NCBI GenBank assembly: GCA_963520725.1
Contig: CAUQSG010000046.1
Span: forward strand, 1-13,278
Length of the DNA: 13,278 nt
From: JABCPE02 sp963520725
Lineage (GTDB): Bacteria; Bacteroidota; Bacteroidia; Flavobacteriales; Weeksellaceae
Reading direction: 5' to 3'
Numbering within the stretch: the first letter of the stretch is position 1; every line of letters starts with the position of its first letter. The notes below the pieces were generated by a model. It made no database searches. It had not been told where the DNA came from and saw only the letters and a list, made by a program, of their open reading frames with translations. Shown here piece by piece: positions 7,631 to 13,278 of the stretch. The position numbers were made by a program, and so were the translations under genes.

Positions 7631-7638
7631 TAAATTTG
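7631..7638 (+). promoter_or_regulatory. Putative -7 promoter box for the aminotransferase-murB pair
   Basis: TAAATTTG is a full TAnnTTTG match ending 22 bases before the aminotransferase ATG, in the AT-rich 127-base gap after the barstar-like gene. No clear TTG -33 element is present. Confidence 0.45.
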
Positions 7639-7660
7639 TTCCATAAAAAAACAATCTATC

Positions 7661-8857
7661 ATGCCAAAAATATCACAAAGAGCAGAAAAAATGCCTGCTT
7701 CACCAATCAGAAAACTTGTTCCGTATGCATTACAAGCGAAACAAAAAGGAGTAAAAGTCTATCATCTCAATATCGGGCAGCCAGATATAGAAACGCCGCA
7801 AACGGCTTTGGAGGAGCTGAAACATATTGATTTAAAAGTATTGGAATACTCTCTTTCCGAGGGAAATATAGAGTATAGAAAGGCTTTGGAAACTTATTAC
7901 CACTCGCTTGGTTTTACAGATTTGACAACGGATAATTTTATCGTGACAAATGGTGGTTCAGAAGCGCTGAGCATCGCACTTGCTACGCTTTGTGATGATG
8001 GTGATGAGATAATTATCCCAGAGCCATACTACGCGAATTACAATGGTTTTTCTAACCATATCAATGTAAAAGTAGTAGCAGTTCCGTCTTCTATCGAGAC
8101 AGGTTTTGCACTGCCGTCTATGGAAGAATTTGAGAAAAAAATTACTCCAAAAACTAGAGCTATCCTAATCTGTAACCCTGGGAATCCTACGGGCTACCTT
8201 TATACAAGAGAAGAATTGCAGAAACTGGCTCAGATAGCTCTGAAACATGATATTGTCATCATCGCAGATGAGGTATATCGTGAGTATGTGTATGATGGAG
8301 CAAAGCAGGTCTCTATGCTGGAATTCCCAGAAATAGCAGAAAACTGCATCATCATAGACTCTGAATCCAAGAGATATTCTATGTGTGGAGTTCGTATCGG
8401 ATTTATGGTTACTCGTTCTAAGCTGATTCGTGCTGCTGCGATGAAATTTGCACAAGCTAGACTAAGCCCAGTGCTTTTAGGGCAAATAATAGCTGCAAAA
8501 GCCCATGAAAACGACAAAAAATACATAGAAAGCGTTCGCGAAGAATACACTAAACGAAGAAATCTATTAGTAAAATTACTAAACGAAATTCCAGGTATAA
8601 TCTGCCCAACTCCAAAGGGTGCTTTCTACTGCGTGGCAGAACTTCCAATAGATGATGCAGAGAAATTTGCACAGTGGCTTTTGGAAGAATATTCTCTTGA
8701 TAATGAAACTGTTATGGTAGCGCCTGCGGGAGGTTTTTATTCTAATCCAGAGCTTGGAAAGAGACAGATAAGAATAGCCTATGTGCTGAAAGAAGAAGAC
8801 CTGAGAAGAAGTGTAGAACTGCTGAAAGATGCTCTCCAAAAATACAATGCACGATAA
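7661..8857 (+). CDS. Class I/II pyridoxal-phosphate aminotransferase (aspartate aminotransferase-like)
   Basis: Cytoplasmic fold-type I PLP enzyme that moves an amino group between an amino acid and a 2-oxo acid. The 398 residues match the usual length. Visible motifs are NIGQPDIETP near the N-terminus, the cofactor-contacting GGSEAL (98-103), Asn175 in NPGNPTG, Asp203 and Tyr206 in ADEVY, the Schiff-base Lys237 in SESKRYSMCGVRIGF, and Arg371 in RQIRIAYV, which binds the substrate carboxylate. The exact substrate (aspartate, aromatic or alanine) cannot be told from sequence alone, so no gene symbol is given. The start MPKISQRAEKMPASPIRKL is the typical N-terminus of this subgroup. murB begins 1 base after its stop, so the two are probably co-transcribed. 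Reasons for pairing with murB are not evident. Confidence 0.93.
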   Translation: MPKISQRAEKMPASPIRKLVPYALQAKQKGVKVYHLNIGQPDIETPQTALEELKHIDLKVLEYSLSEGNIEYRKALETYYHSLGFTDLTTDNFIVTNGGSEALSIALATLCDDGDEIIIPEPYYANYNGFSNHINVKVVAVPSSIETGFALPSMEEFEKKITPKTRAILICNPGNPTGYLYTREELQKLAQIALKHDIVIIADEVYREYVYDGAKQVSMLEFPEIAENCIIIDSESKRYSMCGVRIGFMVTRSKLIRAAAMKFAQARLSPVLLGQIIAAKAHENDKKYIESVREEYTKRRNLLVKLLNEIPGIICPTPKGAFYCVAELPIDDAEKFAQWLLEEYSLDNETVMVAPAGGFYSNPELGKRQIRIAYVLKEEDLRRSVELLKDALQKYNAR

Positions 8858-8858
8858 A

Positions 8859-9878
8859 ATGCAGATTTTAGAAAATGTTTCCCTGAAGCCTTACAATACT
8901 TTCGGAGTGGAGGCTTCTGCGCGGTATTTTGCTGAGGTTTCTACAGAGTCAGAATTATTAGATTTACTGAAAAACCCTAAATTTAGGGAGCTTCCTCTTT
9001 TGTTTTTGGGAGGAGGAAGTAATTTGTTTTTCACAAGGGATTTTGAAGGACTTGCGATTAAACTAAATTTAAAGGGAATTTCCGAAGAAATCATCAGTGA
9101 TAATGAAGTTTTGGTGTCTGCTCAAGCAGGAGAAAACTGGCATCAGTTCGTTCAGTATTGTTTGGACAAAAACTATGGAGGATTAGAGAATTTATCGCTG
9201 ATTCCAGGGAATGCTGGGACTTGTCCTATCCAGAATATCGGAGCCTACGGAGTGGAGATAAAAGACAGTTTTGAGTCTTGTAAAGTGCTTAATCTGAGTA
9301 CTTTGGAAATTGAGGTTTTTGATAAGAAAAAATGCCAGTTCGGATACAGAGATTCTTTTTTTAAGAGAGAGGGAAAAGGTAAATATGTTATTCTGGAAGT
9401 TACATTTAGACTGACAAGAAAAGAGCATGTTTTGAAGGTGGAATATGGAGCTATCCAGTCAGAATTGGAGAAAATGGAAATAAAAAATCTAACGATTCAG
9501 AATGTCTCTCAGGCGGTTATTCGTATTCGTCAGAGCAAACTCCCAGACCCTAAAAAAATAGGAAATGCAGGAAGTTTTTTCAAAAATCCTGTGGTTTCTG
9601 ATGTGTATTTTGATAAGCTGAAAACTCAGTTTGCAGATATTCAGGGATACAAAACCGAAGAAGGCGTGAAAATCCCAGCAGGATGGCTTATAGAGCAGTG
9701 CGGCTGGAAGGGCAAACAGATAGGAAATGTGGCAACTCATGCTCTGCAATCCCTTGTAATAGTGAATATTACAGGAAATGCAAAAGGGCATGAGATTTTT
9801 GATTTTTCCCAAAAAATAATAGATTCTGTGGAAGAAAAATTTGGAGTAAAATTAGAAAGAGAGGTCAATGTATTGTAA
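8859..9878 (+). CDS. murB: UDP-N-acetylenolpyruvoylglucosamine reductase MurB
   Basis: FAD- and NADPH-dependent reductase that makes UDP-N-acetylmuramate, the second committed step of peptidoglycan synthesis. I choose the ATG at 8859 (MQILENVSLKPYNTFG), giving 339 residues and a 1-base gap to the previous stop. In-frame ATGs at 8829 and 8847 would overlap the aminotransferase and add residues that MurB does not need. The FAD-binding domain shows GGGSNL (51-56) and IPGNAGTCPIQNIGAYGVE (115-133). The catalytic set is complete: Arg164 in FGYRDS, Ser239 in NAGSFFKNP and Glu335 in LEREV, equal to E. coli Arg159, Ser229 and Glu325. The order of segments resembles E. coli, that is type I MurB. It lies in the aminotransferase-murB pair. 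Confidence 0.95.
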   Translation: MQILENVSLKPYNTFGVEASARYFAEVSTESELLDLLKNPKFRELPLLFLGGGSNLFFTRDFEGLAIKLNLKGISEEIISDNEVLVSAQAGENWHQFVQYCLDKNYGGLENLSLIPGNAGTCPIQNIGAYGVEIKDSFESCKVLNLSTLEIEVFDKKKCQFGYRDSFFKREGKGKYVILEVTFRLTRKEHVLKVEYGAIQSELEKMEIKNLTIQNVSQAVIRIRQSKLPDPKKIGNAGSFFKNPVVSDVYFDKLKTQFADIQGYKTEEGVKIPAGWLIEQCGWKGKQIGNVATHALQSLVIVNITGNAKGHEIFDFSQKIIDSVEEKFGVKLEREVNVL

Positions 9879-9885
9879 AATAAAC

Positions 9886-9893
9886 TATATTTG
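9886..9893 (+). promoter_or_regulatory. Putative -7 promoter box for the rhodanese gene
   Basis: TATATTTG fits TAnnTTTG and ends 16 bases before the rhodanese ATG, within the 31-base gap after murB. A TTG lies only 10 bases upstream, which is too near for a normal -33 element. Confidence 0.4.
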
Positions 9894-9909
9894 AATAAAA
9901 AAAATAAGA

Positions 9910-10188
9910 ATGGATATTCAGGAAATTTTAAATCAAGGAAACTATCATTTGATAGATGTGCGTGAGCCAGAGGAACTTATCGCAAATGGAGCGATAGAAG
10001 GCGCTGAAAATATTCCGCTGGGCGAGGTGGAAAATCACGCAGAAGAAATTGCAAAATTGGATGGAAATGTGATTTTTTTCTGCCGAAGCGGAAACCGAAG
10101 CGGGAAAGCTATGGAAGCGTTTAAACAGAGAGGATTTACCAATGTTTATAACGGTGGTGGCTATGAGGAATTATCTAAATTGTTATAA
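9910..10188 (+). CDS. Small single-domain rhodanese-like protein
   Basis: Single rhodanese domain of 92 residues, predicted cytoplasmic: there is no signal peptide or hydrophobic segment. The domain hallmarks are LIDVREPEE (14-22), GAENIPLGE (31-39) and the active-site loop CRSGNRSG (58-65), in which Cys58 would carry a persulfide during sulfur transfer. GGYEEL near the end matches the usual GG.xxW ending with Tyr in place of Trp. The six-residue loop after Cys is the sulfurtransferase length and not the longer one of Cdc25-type phosphatases. The acceptor is unknown and the neighbours do not point to one. It has its own promoter-like box and is followed by a hairpin shared with the convergent pncA. 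Confidence 0.9.
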   Translation: MDIQEILNQGNYHLIDVREPEELIANGAIEGAENIPLGEVENHAEEIAKLDGNVIFFCRSGNRSGKAMEAFKQRGFTNVYNGGGYEELSKLL

Positions 10189-10202
10189 TTCTTAAAAAAA
10201 TA

Positions 10203-10233
10203 AAAAACTTACCCAAATTCAGGGTAAGTTTTT
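10203..10233. terminator. Bidirectional intrinsic terminator between the rhodanese gene and pncA
   Basis: AAAAACTTACCC (10203-10214) pairs perfectly with GGGTAAGTTTTT (10222-10233) across a 7-base loop. T-runs follow on both strands (TTTTTGTTT on plus; the A-rich left flank on minus), so it can end both convergent genes. Confidence 0.85.
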
Positions 10234-10248
10234 GTTTATCAGTGAGTT

Positions 10249-10854
10249 TTAATTTATCACAGAAACGCCTTTTTCTAAAAGTTCAAAAATTGTGTTTTTA
10301 GCGTCATCAGGGTGGAGGTTTACGGCTTTCGTTCCTTTAAAATGAAGAAGGACCTTAAACCCTTCCGAAACAGCATCAATACAAGTGTATTTCACACAAT
10401 AATCTAGCGCTAATCCTACGATTTCTACGGTTTCTATGTCTTTGGATTTCAGATAATTAGAAAGTCCAGTGTCGATTAGTTTTTGATTGTCAAAAAACGC
10501 GCTGTAGCTGTCTATTTCAGGGTTCATTCCCTTCTTGATGATGTATGTAGCCTTATTTTTTTCTAAATCAGGATGAAACTCTACTCCCGAAGTTCCCTGC
10601 ACACAGTGGACAGGCCACATTGTCTGCGAAATGCCGTTTAGCTGGATGATTTCGCCAACAGATTTTCCATTATTGACTGCAAAACTTTTGTGTTCTGCAG
10701 GGTGAAAATCTTGGGTAAGGATGATTTCATCATAGTTGTTGGTTTTCATCAGGTGGTTGATGTAAGGGATGATTTTTTCTCCATCGGCAACTTCTAAGCT
10801 GCCACCTTTACAAAAATCATTTTGGATGTCCACTATAATCAATGCTTTTTTCAT
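10249..10854 (-). CDS. pncA: Nicotinamidase / pyrazinamidase PncA
   Basis: Hydrolyses nicotinamide to nicotinate and ammonia for NAD salvage; cytoplasmic isochorismatase-fold amidase. The 201 residues are close to the E. coli enzyme's length. The catalytic triad is visible: Asp9 in VDIQNDF, Lys108 in IIKKGMN, and Cys153 in ALDYCVKYT. The metal-site residues Asp49, His51 and probably His55 (TQDFHPAEHKSF), along with His83 in MWPVHCVQGT, are present, and DSYSAF (115-120) is the family signature before the active-site Cys. The gene is convergent with the rhodanese gene, sharing its terminator, and divergent from the YtxJ-like gene across a 64-base gap in which I find no exact TAnnTTTG box on either strand. 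Confidence 0.95.
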   Translation of the reverse strand: MKKALIIVDIQNDFCKGGSLEVADGEKIIPYINHLMKTNNYDEIILTQDFHPAEHKSFAVNNGKSVGEIIQLNGISQTMWPVHCVQGTSGVEFHPDLEKNKATYIIKKGMNPEIDSYSAFFDNQKLIDTGLSNYLKSKDIETVEIVGLALDYCVKYTCIDAVSEGFKVLLHFKGTKAVNLHPDDAKNTIFELLEKGVSVIN

Positions 10855-10918
10855 TTTAAATTCAATTTATTTTCAATATTACTAAATAATTGATAATTTA
10901 GCAAAAATTTTTTGACTT

Positions 10919-11314
10919 ATGGGATTAATGGATTTTTGGAAAAAACTAGTAAAAGCGTATAAAGACAGCCAGATTTGGAATAAAATAGAGACTAGCGAGG
11001 ACTTGAAACAGGCTTATAAAGATTCTTATGAGAAGCCTGTGGCTCTTTTGACCTGTGCGACGATGCATTTCCGAAGTGATTATATGATGGGAGATTTTGA
11101 AAAACAGGCAAGAAGAATGGATTTGTCCAGAGTGAAATTTTATAAACTGAACTATACAGGAAATTCTAAACTAAAACAAGAGCTGAGCGAGGATTTGGGA
11201 GTTATGATAGAAGCGGCTACCTTTTTGCTTTTCCGTGATGGACAGGTTATTTTCAAGAGACATGAAGAGCTGATAGATATGGAAAGGCTGATGAAAAAAT
11301 TATTTGAAGAATAG
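10919..11314 (+). CDS. YtxJ-like thioredoxin-fold protein, apparently lacking the active-site residues
   Basis: Protein of 131 residues resembling the bacillithiol-associated YtxJ family (DUF2847). The frame reads WNKIETSEDL, then a strand with KPVALL (39-44), a helix, FYKLNY, LGVMIEAATFLLF and RDGQVIF, the layout of a thioredoxin fold. In YtxJ proteins KHSTRCSIS holds the reactive Cys; here the aligned stretch is TCATMHFRS (45-53), so that Cys position is His50 and the only cysteine, Cys46, sits earlier. The cis-Pro usual before the last strands is replaced by Ala99-Ala100. It therefore may not be a normal redox enzyme. No signal peptide. It starts a compact run: the Crp-type regulator begins 1 base after its stop. 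The family assignment is from memory of the motif and is moderate; function unknown. Confidence 0.6.
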   Translation: MGLMDFWKKLVKAYKDSQIWNKIETSEDLKQAYKDSYEKPVALLTCATMHFRSDYMMGDFEKQARRMDLSRVKFYKLNYTGNSKLKQELSEDLGVMIEAATFLLFRDGQVIFKRHEELIDMERLMKKLFEE

Positions 11315-11315
11315 A

Positions 11316-11900
11316 ATGTTTGATGAGTATCTTCTAAATACACTAGGTGTTTCGCCTTCATCTATTGAGGGATACAAGAAATACATAAAATCTCTCAAAG
11401 TGGAAAAAGGACAGTTTCTGCTGAGAGAAGGGGAGGTGTGTAGAAATACTTTTTTTGTGGAGAAAGGGCTTCTTCGTTTATATTCTATTAGTAAGGCGGG
11501 TAAGGAACATATTATTCAGTTTGCGCCTGAAAATCATCTAATTGCAGACAGGAGTAGTCTATTTTTTGGTGAAAGTTCAGATTATTTTATCGATGCGATA
11601 GAGGACAGTGAAATCATATCTTTAAGCTCTGATTTTTATGAATATATGAGCCAAAATAACCCTGAAACAGGTGCGAAACAGATTTTGCTTCTACATAATC
11701 ATGCCAGACAATTACAAAAAAGATTAAATCTTTTACTTGGGGCGAATGCAGAGGAGCGGTATTTGGACTTTATAAAGGTTTATCCTAATGTTTTCAGGAG
11801 AGTTCCACAGTGGATGGTGGCTTCATTTTTAGGAATTACGCCAGAGAGCCTGAGCCGAGTGAGAAAAGAAATCGCAAATAAAGAGAGAAAAAATGATTAA
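11316..11900 (+). CDS. Crp/Fnr-family transcriptional regulator
   Basis: Predicted DNA-binding regulator of 194 residues. An N-terminal cyclic-nucleotide-binding-like beta barrel (about 25-115; GQFLLREGE, FFVEKGLLRLY, EHIIQFAPE) leads by a long helix to a C-terminal helix-turn-helix (about 162-187; VPQWMVASFLGITPESLSRVRKE) of the type common in Bacteroidota Crp proteins. The phosphate-binding cassette of true CRP (GE...R.A) is not conserved in the stretch SSLFFGESSDYF, so binding of cAMP is doubtful. There are no Fnr-type cysteines (only Cys42), so no iron-sulfur sensing is indicated. I choose ATG 11316; an earlier in-frame TTG at 11304 would overlap the previous gene and adds only four residues. 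The stop overlaps dapF by 8 bases, so it is co-transcribed with the YtxJ-like gene, dapF and probably mltG. Confidence 0.88.
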   Translation: MFDEYLLNTLGVSPSSIEGYKKYIKSLKVEKGQFLLREGEVCRNTFFVEKGLLRLYSISKAGKEHIIQFAPENHLIADRSSLFFGESSDYFIDAIEDSEIISLSSDFYEYMSQNNPETGAKQILLLHNHARQLQKRLNLLLGANAEERYLDFIKVYPNVFRRVPQWMVASFLGITPESLSRVRKEIANKERKND

Positions 11901-12666
11901 ATTTTATAAATATCAAGGGACTGGAAATGATTTCATTATGATAGATAATAGAAATCAGTCTTTTCCTAAAAATGATGTAGATTTAGTAAAAAAAATGTGC
12001 GACCGCCGTTTCGGAATTGGTGCAGATGGATTGATTTTATTGGAAAATCACGAAAGTCTTGATTTTCATATGGTTTATTATAATTCGGATGGGAACGAAA
12101 GCACAATGTGCGGCAATGGAGGGCGCTGTATTGCGGCTTTTGCGCATTTTTTGAATGTTTTTGAAAATAAAGCTAAATTTAATGCAATAGATGGACTTCA
12201 CGAGGCTGAAATCAATGGAAATGTGGTGAAGCTAAAAATGATAGATGTTCCAGAAATTGCTAAAATAGGTACTGATTATCAATTAAATACAGGTTCTCCG
12301 CATTTTGTGAGATATGTGGAAAATGTGCAGAATCTGGATGTTTATAAAAATGGATACGAAATCAGAAATTCTGAGCCTTATATAAGAGAAGGAATAAATG
12401 TAAATTTCGTTTCTAAAATATCTGACAATGAGGTGTTTGTAAGAACTTATGAACGAGGCGTGGAGGACGAAACATACAGCTGCGGAACAGGAGTTACAGC
12501 GAGCTGCCTTACATTTATGAATGAATTTGGTGGAGGTGAGGTTTCTGTCAAAACGCTAGGCGGAAATCTGAAAGTTTATGCAGAAAAGCACGAGGCAGGA
12601 TTTAGAAATATTTGGCTGGAAGGCCCTGCGGAATATGTTTTTGAGGGTGTTTTCAAATTAGATTAA
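11893..12666 (+). CDS. dapF: Diaminopimelate epimerase
   Basis: Interconverts LL- and meso-diaminopimelate, the last branch step toward lysine and the peptidoglycan cross-link residue. It is PLP-independent and uses two cysteines as acid and base. The 257 residues match the family. Cys73 in MCGNGGRC and Cys197 in YSCGTGVTASC are the two catalytic residues (E. coli Cys73 and Cys217). FYKYQGTGNDF at the N-terminus and GADGLILL are typical, as is LGG near the end. It overlaps the Crp-type gene by 8 bases, and mltG starts 2 bases after its stop, placing two cell-wall genes side by side. Confidence 0.97.
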   Translation: MIKFYKYQGTGNDFIMIDNRNQSFPKNDVDLVKKMCDRRFGIGADGLILLENHESLDFHMVYYNSDGNESTMCGNGGRCIAAFAHFLNVFENKAKFNAIDGLHEAEINGNVVKLKMIDVPEIAKIGTDYQLNTGSPHFVRYVENVQNLDVYKNGYEIRNSEPYIREGINVNFVSKISDNEVFVRTYERGVEDETYSCGTGVTASCLTFMNEFGGGEVSVKTLGGNLKVYAEKHEAGFRNIWLEGPAEYVFEGVFKLD

Positions 12667-12668
12667 AA

Positions 12669-13278
12669 ATGAAAAAAGTAATTATAGTTTTTTTAGGATT
12701 GTTCCTAATCGGTGGAGGATTTTTTGGATATACTTTATATAAAAAATATAAAGGAAATAATGTCAAAAAATCTGGATATTTTCTAGTGCCGAAGGATGCG
12801 AATTTAGACCAAGTTTTGGATAGTCTAAAACCATATATAGCTGATATGGAGGCTTTCCGAGATGTAGCGGAGTCTAAGCATTTGGGGAAATTTCTCAGAG
12901 CGGGAAAATATAGAGTAAAGGAAGGCGATGATAATACGAAGTTGGTCAATATGCTGAAAGCAGGGCTGCAGACAGAGGATACTTTTAGAATAAAGGATTT
13001 TGATGATGTTTATCAGATGATAGGGCGTGTGGCGAGGAAAACGCAGGAGGATTCTTTGGGGTTTGTGACTGTGTTTGATAGAATCGCTCAGGAAAAAGGA
13101 CTAAGCTCGGCAGAAGATTTGAAAATATATTTCTTTTCGGATACTTATCAGTTTTATTGGACAGTGACACCAGAGGAGTTTTTCAAAAAATTTGAAAAAG
13201 ATTACAATGAATTTTGGACAGAGGAGAGAAAAGCCAAAGAGCAGAAACTGGGGCTGACAAGAGAGCAGATCTATGCCC
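12669..13278 (+). CDS. mltG: Endolytic transglycosylase MltG (YceG family), 3' end beyond the window
   Basis: Inner-membrane lytic transglycosylase that cuts nascent glycan strands and sets their length. From the ATG at 12669 the frame is open for 203 codons to the window edge with no stop. Residues 4-22 form a membrane helix (VIIVFLGLFLIGGGFFGY). A LysM-like part follows (about 35-100, with VPKDANLDQVLDSL and KYRVKEGD), then FFSDTYQFYWTVTPEEFF, the flavobacterial form of the MltG signature near the catalytic domain, ending at GLTREQIYA. The catalytic Glu (in the ASIVEKE-type motif) lies past the window edge, so it cannot be checked here. It lies 2 bases behind dapF, on the same strand. Confidence 0.9.
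   Translation, partial: MKKVIIVFLGLFLIGGGFFGYTLYKKYKGNNVKKSGYFLVPKDANLDQVLDSLKPYIADMEAFRDVAESKHLGKFLRAGKYRVKEGDDNTKLVNMLKAGLQTEDTFRIKDFDDVYQMIGRVARKTQEDSLGFVTVFDRIAQEKGLSSAEDLKIYFFSDTYQFYWTVTPEEFFKKFEKDYNEFWTEERKAKEQKLGLTREQIYA

Noticed and set aside
12653..13170. Minus-strand frames at 12653-12949 and 12985-13170
   Set aside because: They overlap the MltG N-terminal frame, which has a membrane helix and MltG signature and follows dapF by 2 bases.

Overview
This AT-rich, gene-dense 13.3 kb stretch looks like ordinary chromosome of a Bacteroidota bacterium of the class Flavobacteriia, probably in or near the Chryseobacterium/Weeksellaceae group. The protein sequences point that way (SppA, Fmt, MurB, DapF and MltG of flavobacterial type, and a Bacteroidota-style RecQ of about 630 residues). 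Genes lack clear Shine-Dalgarno sequences, and TAnnTTTG boxes, the Bacteroidota -7 promoter consensus, sit 16-26 bases before five start codons. I see no tRNA, rRNA, CRISPR array, transposase or phage gene. The genus is inferred and was not tested.

Layout. Left edge, minus strand: sppA (signal peptide peptidase), running off the window. Divergent from it is folK (HPPK), interrupted by an in-frame TGA; the rest of the reading frame is intact behind the stop. After a terminator-like hairpin comes a tight plus-strand run recQ-fmt-fabH, closed by a strong hairpin near 6232-6265. Facing it on the minus strand is a two-gene unit: a membrane-anchored barnase-type ribonuclease followed by a barstar-type inhibitor. 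Divergent from the ribonuclease is a second, more diverged barstar-like gene. Next are a class I aminotransferase and murB (almost touching), a small single-domain rhodanese, a shared hairpin, and a convergent nicotinamidase (pncA). The right end is a compact plus-strand run: a YtxJ-like thioredoxin-fold protein, a Crp/Fnr-type regulator, dapF and the start of mltG, which leaves the window.

How they fit together. Most genes are housekeeping: cell wall (murB, dapF, mltG), initiator tRNA formylation (fmt), fatty-acid initiation (fabH), folate (folK), NAD salvage (pncA), DNA repair (recQ) and envelope proteolysis (sppA). The accessory element is the barnase/barstar cluster at 6281-7533: one toxic-type RNase with a full set of active-site residues, one canonical inhibitor behind it, and one divergent inhibitor-like gene on the other side. 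The items most worth a second look are the folK nonsense codon, the second barstar-like gene, the degenerate YtxJ-like protein beside a Crp-type regulator, and the unusual domain order of this RecQ. No stretch over 300 bases lacks a gene.
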